Assembly: GCA_030532815.1 (NCBI GenBank)
Contig: JAUNKI010000032.1
Span: 1 to 13,265, forward strand
Source of the DNA: Leptotrichiaceae bacterium
Lineage (GTDB): Bacteria; Fusobacteriota; Fusobacteriia; Fusobacteriales; Leptotrichiaceae
DNA: 13,265 nucleotides
Direction of reading: 5' to 3'
Shown: one piece after another, positions 5,691-13,265 of the stretch
Position numbering within the stretch: the stretch's first letter is position 1
Layout of the letters: every line of letters begins with the position of its first letter
Made by a program: the position numbers and the translations under genes
Notes under the pieces: model-generated
The model's input: the letters and a program-made list of their open reading frames with translations, nothing else
Databases searched by the model: none
What the model was told of the DNA's origin: nothing

Positions 5691-7034
5691 TTATTTCAAA
5701 ATATCCTTTATTTCATGTGCAAGCTTTGACACACTTCCTGCTCCCATAAAAACATAACTGTTATTGGAATTTCTATCATTCTTTATAAGTTCTTCTATTT
5801 CTTTTTCAGTGTACACCTTTACACCATTTCCGATTTTTTCAGCCAGATTTTCCGAAGACACATCATAAGTATTGTCCTCTCCTGCAGAATATATAGGTAA
5901 AAGAATTAATTCATCGGCTTTTCCGAGTGATTCTATAAAATCATTAAAGAAAAACTTTGTTCTACTGTATCTGTGAGGCTGAAAAATTACTGTTACTTTC
6001 CCTTTTTCAATGGCTCTTGCAGCTTCTATTGTAACTTTTATTTCTGTAGGGTGATGTGCATAGTCATCTATTATTCTTAAATTTTTATCATATATTACCT
6101 GATATCTTCTGTTGGCTCCTTTAAATTTTCCGAGTCTTTCCTTGACAGCTTCCATGTTGCATCCCATTTCATCTGCCAGATATATAACCGGAAGGGAATT
6201 TGCCACATTATGCTCTCCCGGAATGCAAAGCATAAATTCTCCTAAATTTTTTCCGTTTTTTATAACTTCAAAATATGTGCAACCGTTCTTTACAGTAATA
6301 TTTGTGGCGAAAATATGTACGTCTTCCCTTTTTATACTGTACCATATAATATTTTTATTTTTTATTTTCAATGTTGAGATTTCTTTACAATCTTTACATA
6401 AAATTGTCAGTTTTTCAGTACTGTCAATAAATTTTTCAAAAGATTTTTTTATATTTTCGTATGTTCCGTGATGTTCGAGATGATCAGGCTCTACATTTGT
6501 TATAACGGAATATTTGGGGTTTATGTATAAAAACGAGTTGTCACTTTCATCAGCTTCCGCTATGAAATATTCAGAATTACCTATTTTACTGTTACTCTGA
6601 ATTTCAGGAATTATCCCTCCTACAACTATAGTCGGATCTTTTTCGAGAAAAGCCACACTCATCATTGAACTTGTAGTTGTCTTTCCGTGAGTTCCCGCAA
6701 CGGCGATTCCTTCGGACTTGTTCATGAGCTGAGCAAGAAGCTCTCCTCTTTTTATTTTTTTTATACCGTTTTTTATTATATATCTGTATTCAGGGTTATC
6801 CTCTCTTATTGCAGTAGAATAAACAAATAAGTCTATCCCTCTGTTTTTTACATTTTCCTCTGTCTGACCTATATTTACTTTAATACCCATATTTTCCATT
6901 TCCTGGGTTATAGTTTTTCTTTCCAGATCCGACCCTGCCACATTGTAGCCTTCCTTTACAAGTATTTTTGCCAGTCCGCTCATACCTATTCCGTTTATTC
7001 CGCTGAAGTAAATATTTCTAATTTCCGATAGCAT
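5691..7034 (-). CDS. murC: UDP-N-acetylmuramate--L-alanine ligase
   Basis: MurC is the ATP-dependent ligase that joins the first residue, L-alanine, to UDP-MurNAc in the cytoplasm. The 447-residue protein has all three Mur ligase domains. The N-terminal UDP-binding domain contains GINGIGMSGLA (12-22). The central domain has the P-loop AGTHGKTTT (113-121) and NVEPDHLEHHG (180-190). The C-terminal domain follows FKGANRR (304-310) and holds DDYAHHPTE (323-331) and HRYSRTKFFFNDF (354-366). GTHGKTTT with the DDYAHHP block separates MurC from MurD, MurE and MurF. The ATG has GGAGGG five bases upstream, and murG ends only 13 bp before it. The order murG-murC-murB matches dcw clusters of many bacteria. 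Length is normal for the family. Confidence 0.97.
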   Translation of the reverse strand: MLSEIRNIYFSGINGIGMSGLAKILVKEGYNVAGSDLERKTITQEMENMGIKVNIGQTEENVKNRGIDLFVYSTAIREDNPEYRYIIKNGIKKIKRGELLAQLMNKSEGIAVAGTHGKTTTSSMMSVAFLEKDPTIVVGGIIPEIQSNSKIGNSEYFIAEADESDNSFLYINPKYSVITNVEPDHLEHHGTYENIKKSFEKFIDSTEKLTILCKDCKEISTLKIKNKNIIWYSIKREDVHIFATNITVKNGCTYFEVIKNGKNLGEFMLCIPGEHNVANSLPVIYLADEMGCNMEAVKERLGKFKGANRRYQVIYDKNLRIIDDYAHHPTEIKVTIEAARAIEKGKVTVIFQPHRYSRTKFFFNDFIESLGKADELILLPIYSAGEDNTYDVSSENLAEKIGNGVKVYTEKEIEELIKNDRNSNNSYVFMGAGSVSKLAHEIKDILK

Positions 7035-7047
7035 TCTTTCCCTCCGT

Positions 7048-8112
7048 TTATTTTGAATAACTGTCCACTTTCATCGTTTCCACTATTATATTTGCCGCAT
7101 TTTCCTTTTTCAGCCCTTTTATATTATTTTTCATAAAGTCCAGCATTTCGTCCTGCTTAACAAGAACTAATGCTTCTTCTACAGCTTTTTCCGCTTCTTC
7201 ATTGGAAAATGTTTTTGCCCCGTTTACAAATTCAAGAACGTCTGCATTTTCCTTCTGACCTACAAAATCATAGGGTATGAGAATGGAAGGTTTTTCCAGT
7301 TGTATCAGTTCGGATATTGTAGAAGCTCCTGCACGGCATATTACAAGATCTGCAGCAGACATAATATCAGCTGCATTTTCAAAATAAGGCATTATAACGG
7401 CATTTCCGAAATCTTTCATTCTGAAAACCGCATCTTCAAAATTTTCCTTCCCTGTAGCCCAGAATAGTTTTATATCCTTATCTTTGATTATTTTTTTCCA
7501 TGATTTTAAAATAGCTTCATTTATGTTTTTCGCACCCAAACTTCCGCCCATTACTAAAATAACCTTTTCATTTTTCTTTATATCCAATTTTTTTCTTTCA
7601 TTATTTTTATCTTTATTGTAAAACTCTTCCCTTAAAGGATTTCCTGTTACGAGAAATTTCCTTTTATATTTGTGAGGAATATCGTCAAGGGTATTTTCAA
7701 ATGCAGTAAACACTTTTTTTGCACCTTTGTAAAAATATTTATTTGCCAGTCCCATTGTACAGTTCTGCTCCTGAAGATAATAAGGTACTCTTAATATTTT
7801 CGCAGAAAGAAGAACAGGTATCGTTATATAATTTCCGAACCCTATAATCTGAGACGGATTTTCCTTTTTCATTACTTTTAAAGTCCTGAAAGTGGCAGAA
7901 ATCATTTTTATAACCGACTTCAATGATTTAAGAGGTAAAATATCAAGTCCTGTAAACCTGAAATTTTCTTTAGGAATTAAATCCTTTTCCATTCTGTGCT
8001 TAGTCCCTATAAATAATACTTCTATATTTTTTTCCCTCATTTTTTCGGCAATGGACAATGCAGGATATATATGTCCTCCTGTACCTCCCGTTGCAAACAC
8101 GACTTTTTTCAT
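7048..8112 (-). CDS. murG: Lipid II synthase MurG (UDP-GlcNAc transferase)
   Basis: MurG is a GT-B glycosyltransferase at the inner face of the membrane that adds GlcNAc from UDP-GlcNAc to lipid I, giving lipid II. The 354-residue protein starts with the acceptor-side loop TGGTGGHIYPALSIA (8-22). It then has GFGNYITIP (91-99), in which Asn replaces the second Gly of the usual GFGGY, and EQNCTMGLANK (115-125). The C-terminal donor domain shows VMGGSLGAKNIN (187-198) and the UDP-GlcNAc site CRAGASTISEL (259-269), followed by Gln and Asn in QKENA (286-290). GGAG lies eight bases before the ATG. It follows ftsW by 48 bp, the classical ftsW-murG-murC order. Confidence is high, with normal length and motif order. 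Confidence 0.97.
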   Translation of the reverse strand: MKKVVFATGGTGGHIYPALSIAEKMREKNIEVLFIGTKHRMEKDLIPKENFRFTGLDILPLKSLKSVIKMISATFRTLKVMKKENPSQIIGFGNYITIPVLLSAKILRVPYYLQEQNCTMGLANKYFYKGAKKVFTAFENTLDDIPHKYKRKFLVTGNPLREEFYNKDKNNERKKLDIKKNEKVILVMGGSLGAKNINEAILKSWKKIIKDKDIKLFWATGKENFEDAVFRMKDFGNAVIMPYFENAADIMSAADLVICRAGASTISELIQLEKPSILIPYDFVGQKENADVLEFVNGAKTFSNEEAEKAVEEALVLVKQDEMLDFMKNNIKGLKKENAANIIVETMKVDSYSK

Positions 8113-8160
8113 TGTAATTTCTCCATTTCTTCCCTATATGTCAATTTTTATATGAAGCTT

Positions 8161-9264
8161 TCAATCCCTTTCACTTTCCAGCTCCTGTCTGTAAAGGGAC
8201 TTTATTATATTATAAACTATTCCCAAAGCCGCCATTGTTACTATGGTCGTACTTCCTCCGTAACTTAATATGGGCAACGGAATACCCGTAGATGGAACAA
8301 GACCCAGTACAACGGCGAGATTCCCTATTATCTGAAGTGAAAACATTGAAAGAATACCTATAAGAAGGTATTTGGCGTACATATCCTTTATTTTTACTAT
8401 AGTAATTACTATTATACCCAGTAGAAGCATATATAGGAAAATTAGTAATATTCCTCCTATAAATCCCATTTCTTCAGCATATCCCGAAAATATATAGTCA
8501 GTATGTATTTCAGGCAGATAAAAATATTTCTGAAATCCGTTTCCGTAAAACTTTCCTATAAGCCTTCCGCTTCCTATAGCTATAAGCGACTGTTTCAGCT
8601 GATATACCTCATCATTGTCTCCCAGATGACCTAATATTCTTTTTACTCTGTAAGGCATTGTAAGTATGGCACTTACCCCTAATGTTCCGAGTCCGAACAG
8701 TACAAGGAAAAACTGACTTAATTTTACCCCTGATACAAACACCATTGTCAGCCCGATTGCCACTATCTGAACTGTACTGCTGAATGCTTTTTGAGAAAGA
8801 ACAAGAAATGCATAAGCCATTATGGGGAGTAAAAGAGTAAAAAGTATTTCAATACTTTTCTTTTTTCTTTTTTTTAAAAAATCCATAAGTCCGGCCAAAT
8901 ATATAATTAAAATAAGTTTTGCAAATTCCGACGGCTGTATGCTGAATGATCCGATTTTAATCCATCTCTGGGCTCCGTTGACTTCCCTACCGAACAATAA
9001 AACGGCAATCAGCAGTCCAAGTCCTGAAAAATATAAAAATCCTCTTATTTTCTTATATTTCGTATACTTAAAAAAAGCTGTAAAAATAAAGAAAACAGTT
9101 CCTATTCCGATCCATATAATCTGTTTTATAAGAAAATAATAGTGATTGTTATATTCTTTCAGACCTCTCGGAAAACTCACACTTGCAATCATTGCAATAC
9201 TCAGTCCGATTAATATTATCATTATTATAACGAGAGTTGTTCCTAAAATTTTTCTATTTTTCAA
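8161..9264 (-). CDS. ftsW: Septal peptidoglycan glycosyltransferase FtsW (SEDS family)
   Basis: FtsW is the SEDS-family polymerase that strings lipid II into glycan strands at the septum with a partner PBP. The 367-residue protein is strongly hydrophobic with about ten membrane segments. Family blocks are NGAQRWIKIGSFSIQPSEFAK (split across 96-116), GRLIGKFYGNGFQKYFYLPE (233-252), HTDYIF with the presumed catalytic Asp256, EEMGFIGG (264-271), and the late STGIPLPILSYGGST motif. The usual QPDLGT-type motif is replaced by QKAFSS (158-163). Position between murD and murG favours FtsW over RodA. The start is TTG with AGGAG eight bases upstream, and no nearby ATG has a comparable site. The gene follows murD by 36 bp. 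The altered motif may be lineage-specific. Confidence 0.93.
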   Translation of the reverse strand: MKNRKILGTTLVIIMIILIGLSIAMIASVSFPRGLKEYNNHYYFLIKQIIWIGIGTVFFIFTAFFKYTKYKKIRGFLYFSGLGLLIAVLLFGREVNGAQRWIKIGSFSIQPSEFAKLILIIYLAGLMDFLKKRKKKSIEILFTLLLPIMAYAFLVLSQKAFSSTVQIVAIGLTMVFVSGVKLSQFFLVLFGLGTLGVSAILTMPYRVKRILGHLGDNDEVYQLKQSLIAIGSGRLIGKFYGNGFQKYFYLPEIHTDYIFSGYAEEMGFIGGILLIFLYMLLLGIIVITIVKIKDMYAKYLLIGILSMFSLQIIGNLAVVLGLVPSTGIPLPILSYGGSTTIVTMAALGIVYNIIKSLYRQELESERD

Positions 9265-9300
9265 TATTATTTCTCCTGAATTTTCTAATATATTCTTTTT

Positions 9301-10668
9301 TTAACTTAAAATTTCTTGTGTCAATTTTTTAAAAACTTTTCCTCTATGTTCAAAGTTCTTAAACTGACAAAAACTTGATGTTGCAGGAGAAAAGAGTATA
9401 ACCTGCTCTTTTCCGAAATCCGTATTTTCCTTCAGATAATTTAAAACATTTTCTACTGTCTCCATATTTCTGTAATTTAAATATCCCGTATCCTGAAGTT
9501 CTTTCTCCAGTAAAGGAGCATTTTCTCCTATGAGATAAACAAAGGCAACTTTTTCTCTTATTTTTTTTATCAGCTCTTCATTGGAATTTTTTTTGTCATC
9601 TCCTCCGCAGATTAATATTACGGAACTCTCAAAAGAATCTATCGCTTTTAATGTGGATTCTACATTGGTTCCTTTGGAATCATTTACAAATAAAGTTTTT
9701 TCTTTTATGAAAAAATTTTCGAGTCTGTGTTCCAAAGGTTTTGTATTTTTCAGAAACTGTATAATTTTTTCATTGGAAATTCCGATTATTTTTGCCGAAC
9801 TTATTAAAAACAGCATATTTTCAAGGTTATGTTTCCCTTTTAGTGCCAGTTCCTTTACTGACATAAGTTTTTCCGCAACTTTATCAAAATTTTCATTTTT
9901 ATGAATTTCTATTCTGTCTTTCAAGTCTTTCATAATATATATCTCATCTTCACAAATGAAAACAGTTCCTTTTTTCTCAGTACTTAAATATATTTTCCGA
10001 GCTTTTATTTTTTCATTTATTTCTTTAATATTTTTTATTTTTTCAAATTGTTTATCATCCAGATTTATCAGTGCAAAGTCATTTTCATTCTGTTTTTCAA
10101 AAATATTGAACTTTGTAGTATAATAATCTTCGACAGATTCATACCTTGTCAGATGATCAGGAGTTAAGTTTATTATCCCTGCTATATGTGAATGAACCTG
10201 AGGATTATTTTCCAGCTGATAACTGCTCAGTTCCAGAACTATGTAATCCAAAACTTCTTCGTCGGCTACTAATTTTGCAAAGGAATACCCTGCATTTCCC
10301 GCCAATTTCACATTATATCCCGCATATTTCAGAAATTCATATATTTTTGTACATGTAGTCGTCTTTCCGTTTGTCCCTGTAAGAGAAATAATTTTTGTAT
10401 TTTTATTCATATATTTATATGCCAGATCTATTTCCGAAATTACTCTGACTTTTCTTTCCAAAGCCTTTTGAAGTAATTCGGCACTCCATGGAATACCGGG
10501 ACTTTTTACTATAAATTCTATATTTTCATTATTTAAAATTTCAATTCCTTTTGATGAAGGTATTCCTTCCTTATCATCTATTAAAAATACTTCATATCCT
10601 TTTTTTTCGAGGAGTTCCTTCGCTCCCGTTCCGCTTAGTCCTTTACCGAATACTAAAGCTCTTTTCAT
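9301..10668 (-). CDS. murD: UDP-N-acetylmuramoyl-L-alanine--D-glutamate ligase
   Basis: MurD is the cytoplasmic ligase that adds D-glutamate to UDP-MurNAc-L-Ala using ATP. The 455-residue protein starts with a Rossmann-like UDP-binding domain (FGKGLSGTGA, 7-16; SPGIP, 56-60). The central ATPase has LTGTNGKTTT (96-105), LELSSYQLE (145-153) and TPDHLTRY (169-176). The C-terminal domain has EHRLE (313-317), NDSKGTNVEST (329-339), where DSKxTN is typical of MurD, and a final LFSPATSSFCQFKNFEHRG block. GAGG lies seven bases before the ATG. It sits between mraY and ftsW, the standard dcw position. The 56-bp gap from mraY holds a perfect 10-bp tandem repeat (10688-10707) but no clear terminator. Length is typical of the family. 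Confidence 0.97.
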   Translation of the reverse strand: MKRALVFGKGLSGTGAKELLEKKGYEVFLIDDKEGIPSSKGIEILNNENIEFIVKSPGIPWSAELLQKALERKVRVISEIDLAYKYMNKNTKIISLTGTNGKTTTCTKIYEFLKYAGYNVKLAGNAGYSFAKLVADEEVLDYIVLELSSYQLENNPQVHSHIAGIINLTPDHLTRYESVEDYYTTKFNIFEKQNENDFALINLDDKQFEKIKNIKEINEKIKARKIYLSTEKKGTVFICEDEIYIMKDLKDRIEIHKNENFDKVAEKLMSVKELALKGKHNLENMLFLISSAKIIGISNEKIIQFLKNTKPLEHRLENFFIKEKTLFVNDSKGTNVESTLKAIDSFESSVILICGGDDKKNSNEELIKKIREKVAFVYLIGENAPLLEKELQDTGYLNYRNMETVENVLNYLKENTDFGKEQVILFSPATSSFCQFKNFEHRGKVFKKLTQEILS

Positions 10669-10724
10669 CTACTTTCCTCTTTTCAAATTCTGAATTTTTC
10701 TGAATTTACCCGAACTTTTTGAAA

Positions 10725-11813
10725 TTATCTCAACTTCAGTATTACAAATGTAAGTAAACATGTCATTATTGTCACTATCCAAAACCTTATTGTAACTTTT
10801 GTTTCAGGTATACCGAGCATTTCAAAATGATGATGTATCGGTGCCATTTTAAAGACTCTTTTCTTGAATGTTTTAAAATGCCATACCTGTATCATTACTG
10901 AAAGTGCTTCCAGAATAAATATAAATCCTGCAATAGGAAGCAGCAGTTCCTGTTTCAGGAATATCACTATTATACCGAGTATACCTCCCAATGTTAATGA
11001 ACCCGTATCTCCCATAAATACCTGAGCAGGATAAAAATTAAACCATAGAAACCCTATAAGGGCACCTACAGCCGAAGCCAAATATACCGTTATTTCCGCA
11101 GCATCTCTTATATGGTATAAATTCAGATATTTTGCATATTCATAATGTCCGGTCAAATACGTAATTATAAGTAAAGTCACGCTTACTATGATTATAGGAC
11201 CGCTTACAAGCCCGTCGAGCCCGTCGGTCAGGTTTACGGCATTTGACGATCCGATTATTACGAATATCATAAATATAAAGAAAAATACCGGCGTTATATA
11301 TACATAAGAATTTTTTATTAAAGGATTTATAACTGAAAAGTCCAATGTCTTGTTTATTATACCGTATTTATAGATAAATCCGAATGTAAGACCTGTTATT
11401 ATAAGCTGTCCCAATATTTTCTTCTTTCCTGAAAGTCCGCTTTTATGCCTTGTCAATTTCAGATAATCGTCATAAAATCCTATACATGTAAATAAAACTG
11501 TTATTATAAACAAAAATACAATAAATTTATTAGTAAAATTTCCTGAAATCAATGTAGCAAATAATATTGCTCCTATTATAAGCAGTCCTCCCATTGTAGG
11601 TGTTCCGGACTTTGTCTGATGTGTCTGAGGACCGTCCTCCCTTGCCGTATCTCCGTATTTTTTCTTTTTCAGCCATGCAATAAAAGGTTTTCCGAATATA
11701 AGCATAAATAAAAATGCTATTGCAAAAGCTATTGATGCTCTTAATGTTATTGACTTGAATATTCTCAGTACTTTCCAGTTATCTATAAATAAATATTGTA
11801 AAAAATATAACAT
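10725..11813 (-). CDS. mraY: Phospho-N-acetylmuramoyl-pentapeptide transferase MraY
   Basis: MraY is the integral membrane enzyme that transfers phospho-MurNAc-pentapeptide to undecaprenyl phosphate, making lipid I. The 362-residue protein has about ten membrane segments and all main family blocks: GPQTHQTKSGTPTMGG (61-76), the Asp pair DDYLK (115-119), NAVNLTDGLDGL (191-202), the magnesium-site FMGDTGSLTLGG (266-277) and APIHHHFE (324-331) on the cytoplasmic side. The HHH motif separates MraY from the related WecA and TagO enzymes. The ATG has AAGGAG five bases upstream. It follows murF by 18 bp, so the two are almost certainly cotranscribed, giving a direct step from the finished soluble precursor to the lipid carrier. 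Nothing unusual was seen. Confidence 0.98.
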   Translation of the reverse strand: MLYFLQYLFIDNWKVLRIFKSITLRASIAFAIAFLFMLIFGKPFIAWLKKKKYGDTAREDGPQTHQTKSGTPTMGGLLIIGAILFATLISGNFTNKFIVFLFIITVLFTCIGFYDDYLKLTRHKSGLSGKKKILGQLIITGLTFGFIYKYGIINKTLDFSVINPLIKNSYVYITPVFFFIFMIFVIIGSSNAVNLTDGLDGLVSGPIIIVSVTLLIITYLTGHYEYAKYLNLYHIRDAAEITVYLASAVGALIGFLWFNFYPAQVFMGDTGSLTLGGILGIIVIFLKQELLLPIAGFIFILEALSVMIQVWHFKTFKKRVFKMAPIHHHFEMLGIPETKVTIRFWIVTIMTCLLTFVILKLR

Positions 11814-11831
11814 TATATGCTCCTTCTCAGT

Positions 11832-13220
11832 TTATTCGATTATTTCTTCCAGTTTCATTCCCCTTGACCCCTTAATTAATATCGCCCGTCTACCTGTTAT
11901 TTCTTTCAGTTTCTCTTTTATTTCATTTTTATAGGAAAAATAACGGACTTCCCGTTCATTTCCATAATTTTCCTGTAATTTATTGTATAAACTTTTCATT
12001 CTCATTCCGTATAAATAGATTTTGTCCACCTTTATTCTCTTAATAACTTCTGAAAGGGAAGAATGAAGCTCAAGTTCCCGTTCCCCCAATTCCAGCATAT
12101 CTCCTAAAACTGCTATTTTTACTCTGTCATTATAAATTTCAGAAAATGTTTCCAATGATTTTTCCATTGATGAAGGACTGGCATTATAAGCATCGTTTAT
12201 ATATACAGTATCTCCTCTTTCCATTATCTGAAATCTCATATCCGTAAGTTTTATATTATTTACGGTTTCTTCAATATATTTATTTTCCACACCGCACTCT
12301 TTTGCTGCAGCTATTGCCATTGTAATATTTAATATATTGTGTTGACCCAATACATTTGTTTTAAATGATTTTTCATGGATGATTTCTTTTTTTTCTTCAA
12401 AATATTTTAAGTAAAAATCTGTTCCGTTTTCATTAAAATTCACATTACTGTAGTAAAAATCCGGATTTTCCTTATTTATTTTTTTTTCTTCATTTCCGGT
12501 ATTGAGAACTTTTATTATTTTTAAAGTGTTTTTTTCCAGTTTTTTCAGATATTCATCATCTCCGTTTATAATCAGAGTTTCTTTTGTATAAGGCAGTATT
12601 TCGGTTTTTGCTTTAAAAACATTTTCCCTGCTGTGAAGAAACTCCAAATGAGAGTCTCCGATATTTGTAATTATACTTATATCAGGACGGGCTATCTCTC
12701 CAAGGATGGCTATTTCTCCAAATCCGCTCATTCCCATTTCCAAAATTATAAATTCATCATCTTTCTCAAGACGAAGCAAAGTGAAGGGCAATCCTATATG
12801 ATTATTGTAATTCCCTTCTGTTTTCTTTCCCTTGTATTTAGATGATAAGAACTGGTAAGTCATATCCTTTACCGTAGTTTTCCCGTTGCTCCCTGTAATT
12901 CCTATGACTTTTACATTTAAAGCTTTCCTCCATTTTTTTGCAAATTCCTGTAAAAATAAAATAGTATCATTTACAAAAAAAGATTTATTTTTATAATTTT
13001 CCTCTATTTCAGATCCTTTGTCGTCATATACGACATATGCCCCTTTTTCCAATGCTTCATTTACAAATTTATTTCCGCCTCTTATAGCTATGAATAAATC
13101 CCCGTCTTCTATTTCTTTTGAATTCATTGAAATTTTATTTATTTTAGGAAATTTTTCCCTGTTATTGTTTTTATTATTTATAATGTTCCAAAATATTTCA
13201 TTTTTATCCATTTTTTCCAT
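11832..13220 (-). CDS. murF: UDP-MurNAc-tripeptide--D-Ala-D-Ala ligase
   Basis: MurF is the cytoplasmic ligase that adds D-Ala-D-Ala to UDP-MurNAc-tripeptide, completing the pentapeptide. I place the start at 13220 (462 residues) because GGAG lies eight bases upstream. In-frame ATGs at 13250 and 13244 lack such a site, and 13250 abuts a TATAAT box. With this numbering, domains are: N-terminal substrate domain with NSKEIEDGDLFIAIRG (33-48), P-loop ITGSNGKTTVKD (108-119), EMGMSGFGEI (160-169), FKAKTE (201-206) with the expected modified lysine, NDAYNASPSSM (341-351), and the C-terminal LGDMLELGE and KGSRGMKLEE blocks. NDAYNASP and the KGSR end separate it from MurE. It starts the run of wall genes in the window; murE is not visible and could lie upstream. 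Confidence 0.96.
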   Translation of the reverse strand: MEKMDKNEIFWNIINNKNNNREKFPKINKISMNSKEIEDGDLFIAIRGGNKFVNEALEKGAYVVYDDKGSEIEENYKNKSFFVNDTILFLQEFAKKWRKALNVKVIGITGSNGKTTVKDMTYQFLSSKYKGKKTEGNYNNHIGLPFTLLRLEKDDEFIILEMGMSGFGEIAILGEIARPDISIITNIGDSHLEFLHSRENVFKAKTEILPYTKETLIINGDDEYLKKLEKNTLKIIKVLNTGNEEKKINKENPDFYYSNVNFNENGTDFYLKYFEEKKEIIHEKSFKTNVLGQHNILNITMAIAAAKECGVENKYIEETVNNIKLTDMRFQIMERGDTVYINDAYNASPSSMEKSLETFSEIYNDRVKIAVLGDMLELGERELELHSSLSEVIKRIKVDKIYLYGMRMKSLYNKLQENYGNEREVRYFSYKNEIKEKLKEITGRRAILIKGSRGMKLEEIIE

Positions 13221-13250
13221 TGAATTATCTCCAATTTTATACATAGTCAT

Positions 13251-13264
13251 ATTATAAGATTATA
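13251..13264 (-). promoter_or_regulatory. Possible -10 boxes upstream of murF
   Basis: Two perfect TATAAT hexamers on the minus strand (13256-13251 and 13264-13259) are separated by two bases, just before murF. A start near 13244 from the closer one would give a leader of about 24 bases to the preferred ATG. The -35 region lies outside the window, so the promoter cannot be judged fully. Confidence 0.35.
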
Positions 13265-13265
13265 T

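Noticed and set aside
10688..10707. Perfect tandem copy of a 10-base unit between mraY and murD
   Set aside because: Only two short AT-rich copies, with no sign of a larger array, regulator site or terminator. It is probably chance or slippage.
1..13265. Mobile elements, CRISPR arrays, tRNA, rRNA, toxin-antitoxin or phage genes
   Set aside because: None were seen by eye on either strand. Apart from two poorly characterised proteins at the left end, all genes belong to conserved wall, division and ribosomal operons.

Overview
The window is AT-rich chromosomal DNA from a bacterium. Every gene I can support lies on the minus strand, so the window reads from right to left. It is most likely from a fusobacterium, perhaps a Leptotrichia relative. 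This is an inference from the very low GC content, strong Shine-Dalgarno sites, a lipoprotein-type protein, a diderm-style dcw cluster and the dcw to rpsF-ssb-rpsR order; no 16S rRNA or other species marker is present. A low-GC Firmicute cannot be excluded from sequence alone.

Layout in transcription order. (1) 13220 to 4791: a tight run of cell-wall and division genes, murF, mraY, murD, ftsW, murG, murC and murB, with 13 to 56 bp gaps. (2) 4691 to 2917: ftsQ then ftsZ, 14 bp apart, behind a good sigma-70-type promoter in the murB-ftsQ gap. No ftsA lies between ftsQ and ftsZ, and no ddl lies near murB. (3) 2822 to 1787: rpsF, ssb and rpsR, with their own promoter, a structured leader resembling the S6:S18 autoregulatory element, and a Rho-independent terminator after rpsR. 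(4) 1645 to 1082: an unrecognised putative lipoprotein gene with its own promoter. (5) 1002 to 415: a DUF937-family gene. (6) 414 to 1: no gene seen, but a long imperfect hairpin that may end the DUF937 transcript.

How the genes work together. MurC, MurD and MurF add the first, second and last amino-acid units of the UDP-MurNAc pentapeptide, and MurB supplies UDP-MurNAc. MraY and MurG build lipid I and lipid II at the membrane. FtsW polymerises lipid II at the septum, and FtsQ and FtsZ scaffold the divisome. MurE, FtsI, MraZ and FtsL are not in the window and could lie upstream of murF. S6, SSB and S18 form the common translation/replication operon.

Most of the window is conserved housekeeping sequence, and I see no mobile element, CRISPR array, tRNA or rRNA. 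The points most worth a second look are the rpsF leader and its promoter, the missing ftsA together with an atypical FtsZ C-terminal peptide, the unrecognised lipoprotein, and the repeated acidic loop in the DUF937 protein.
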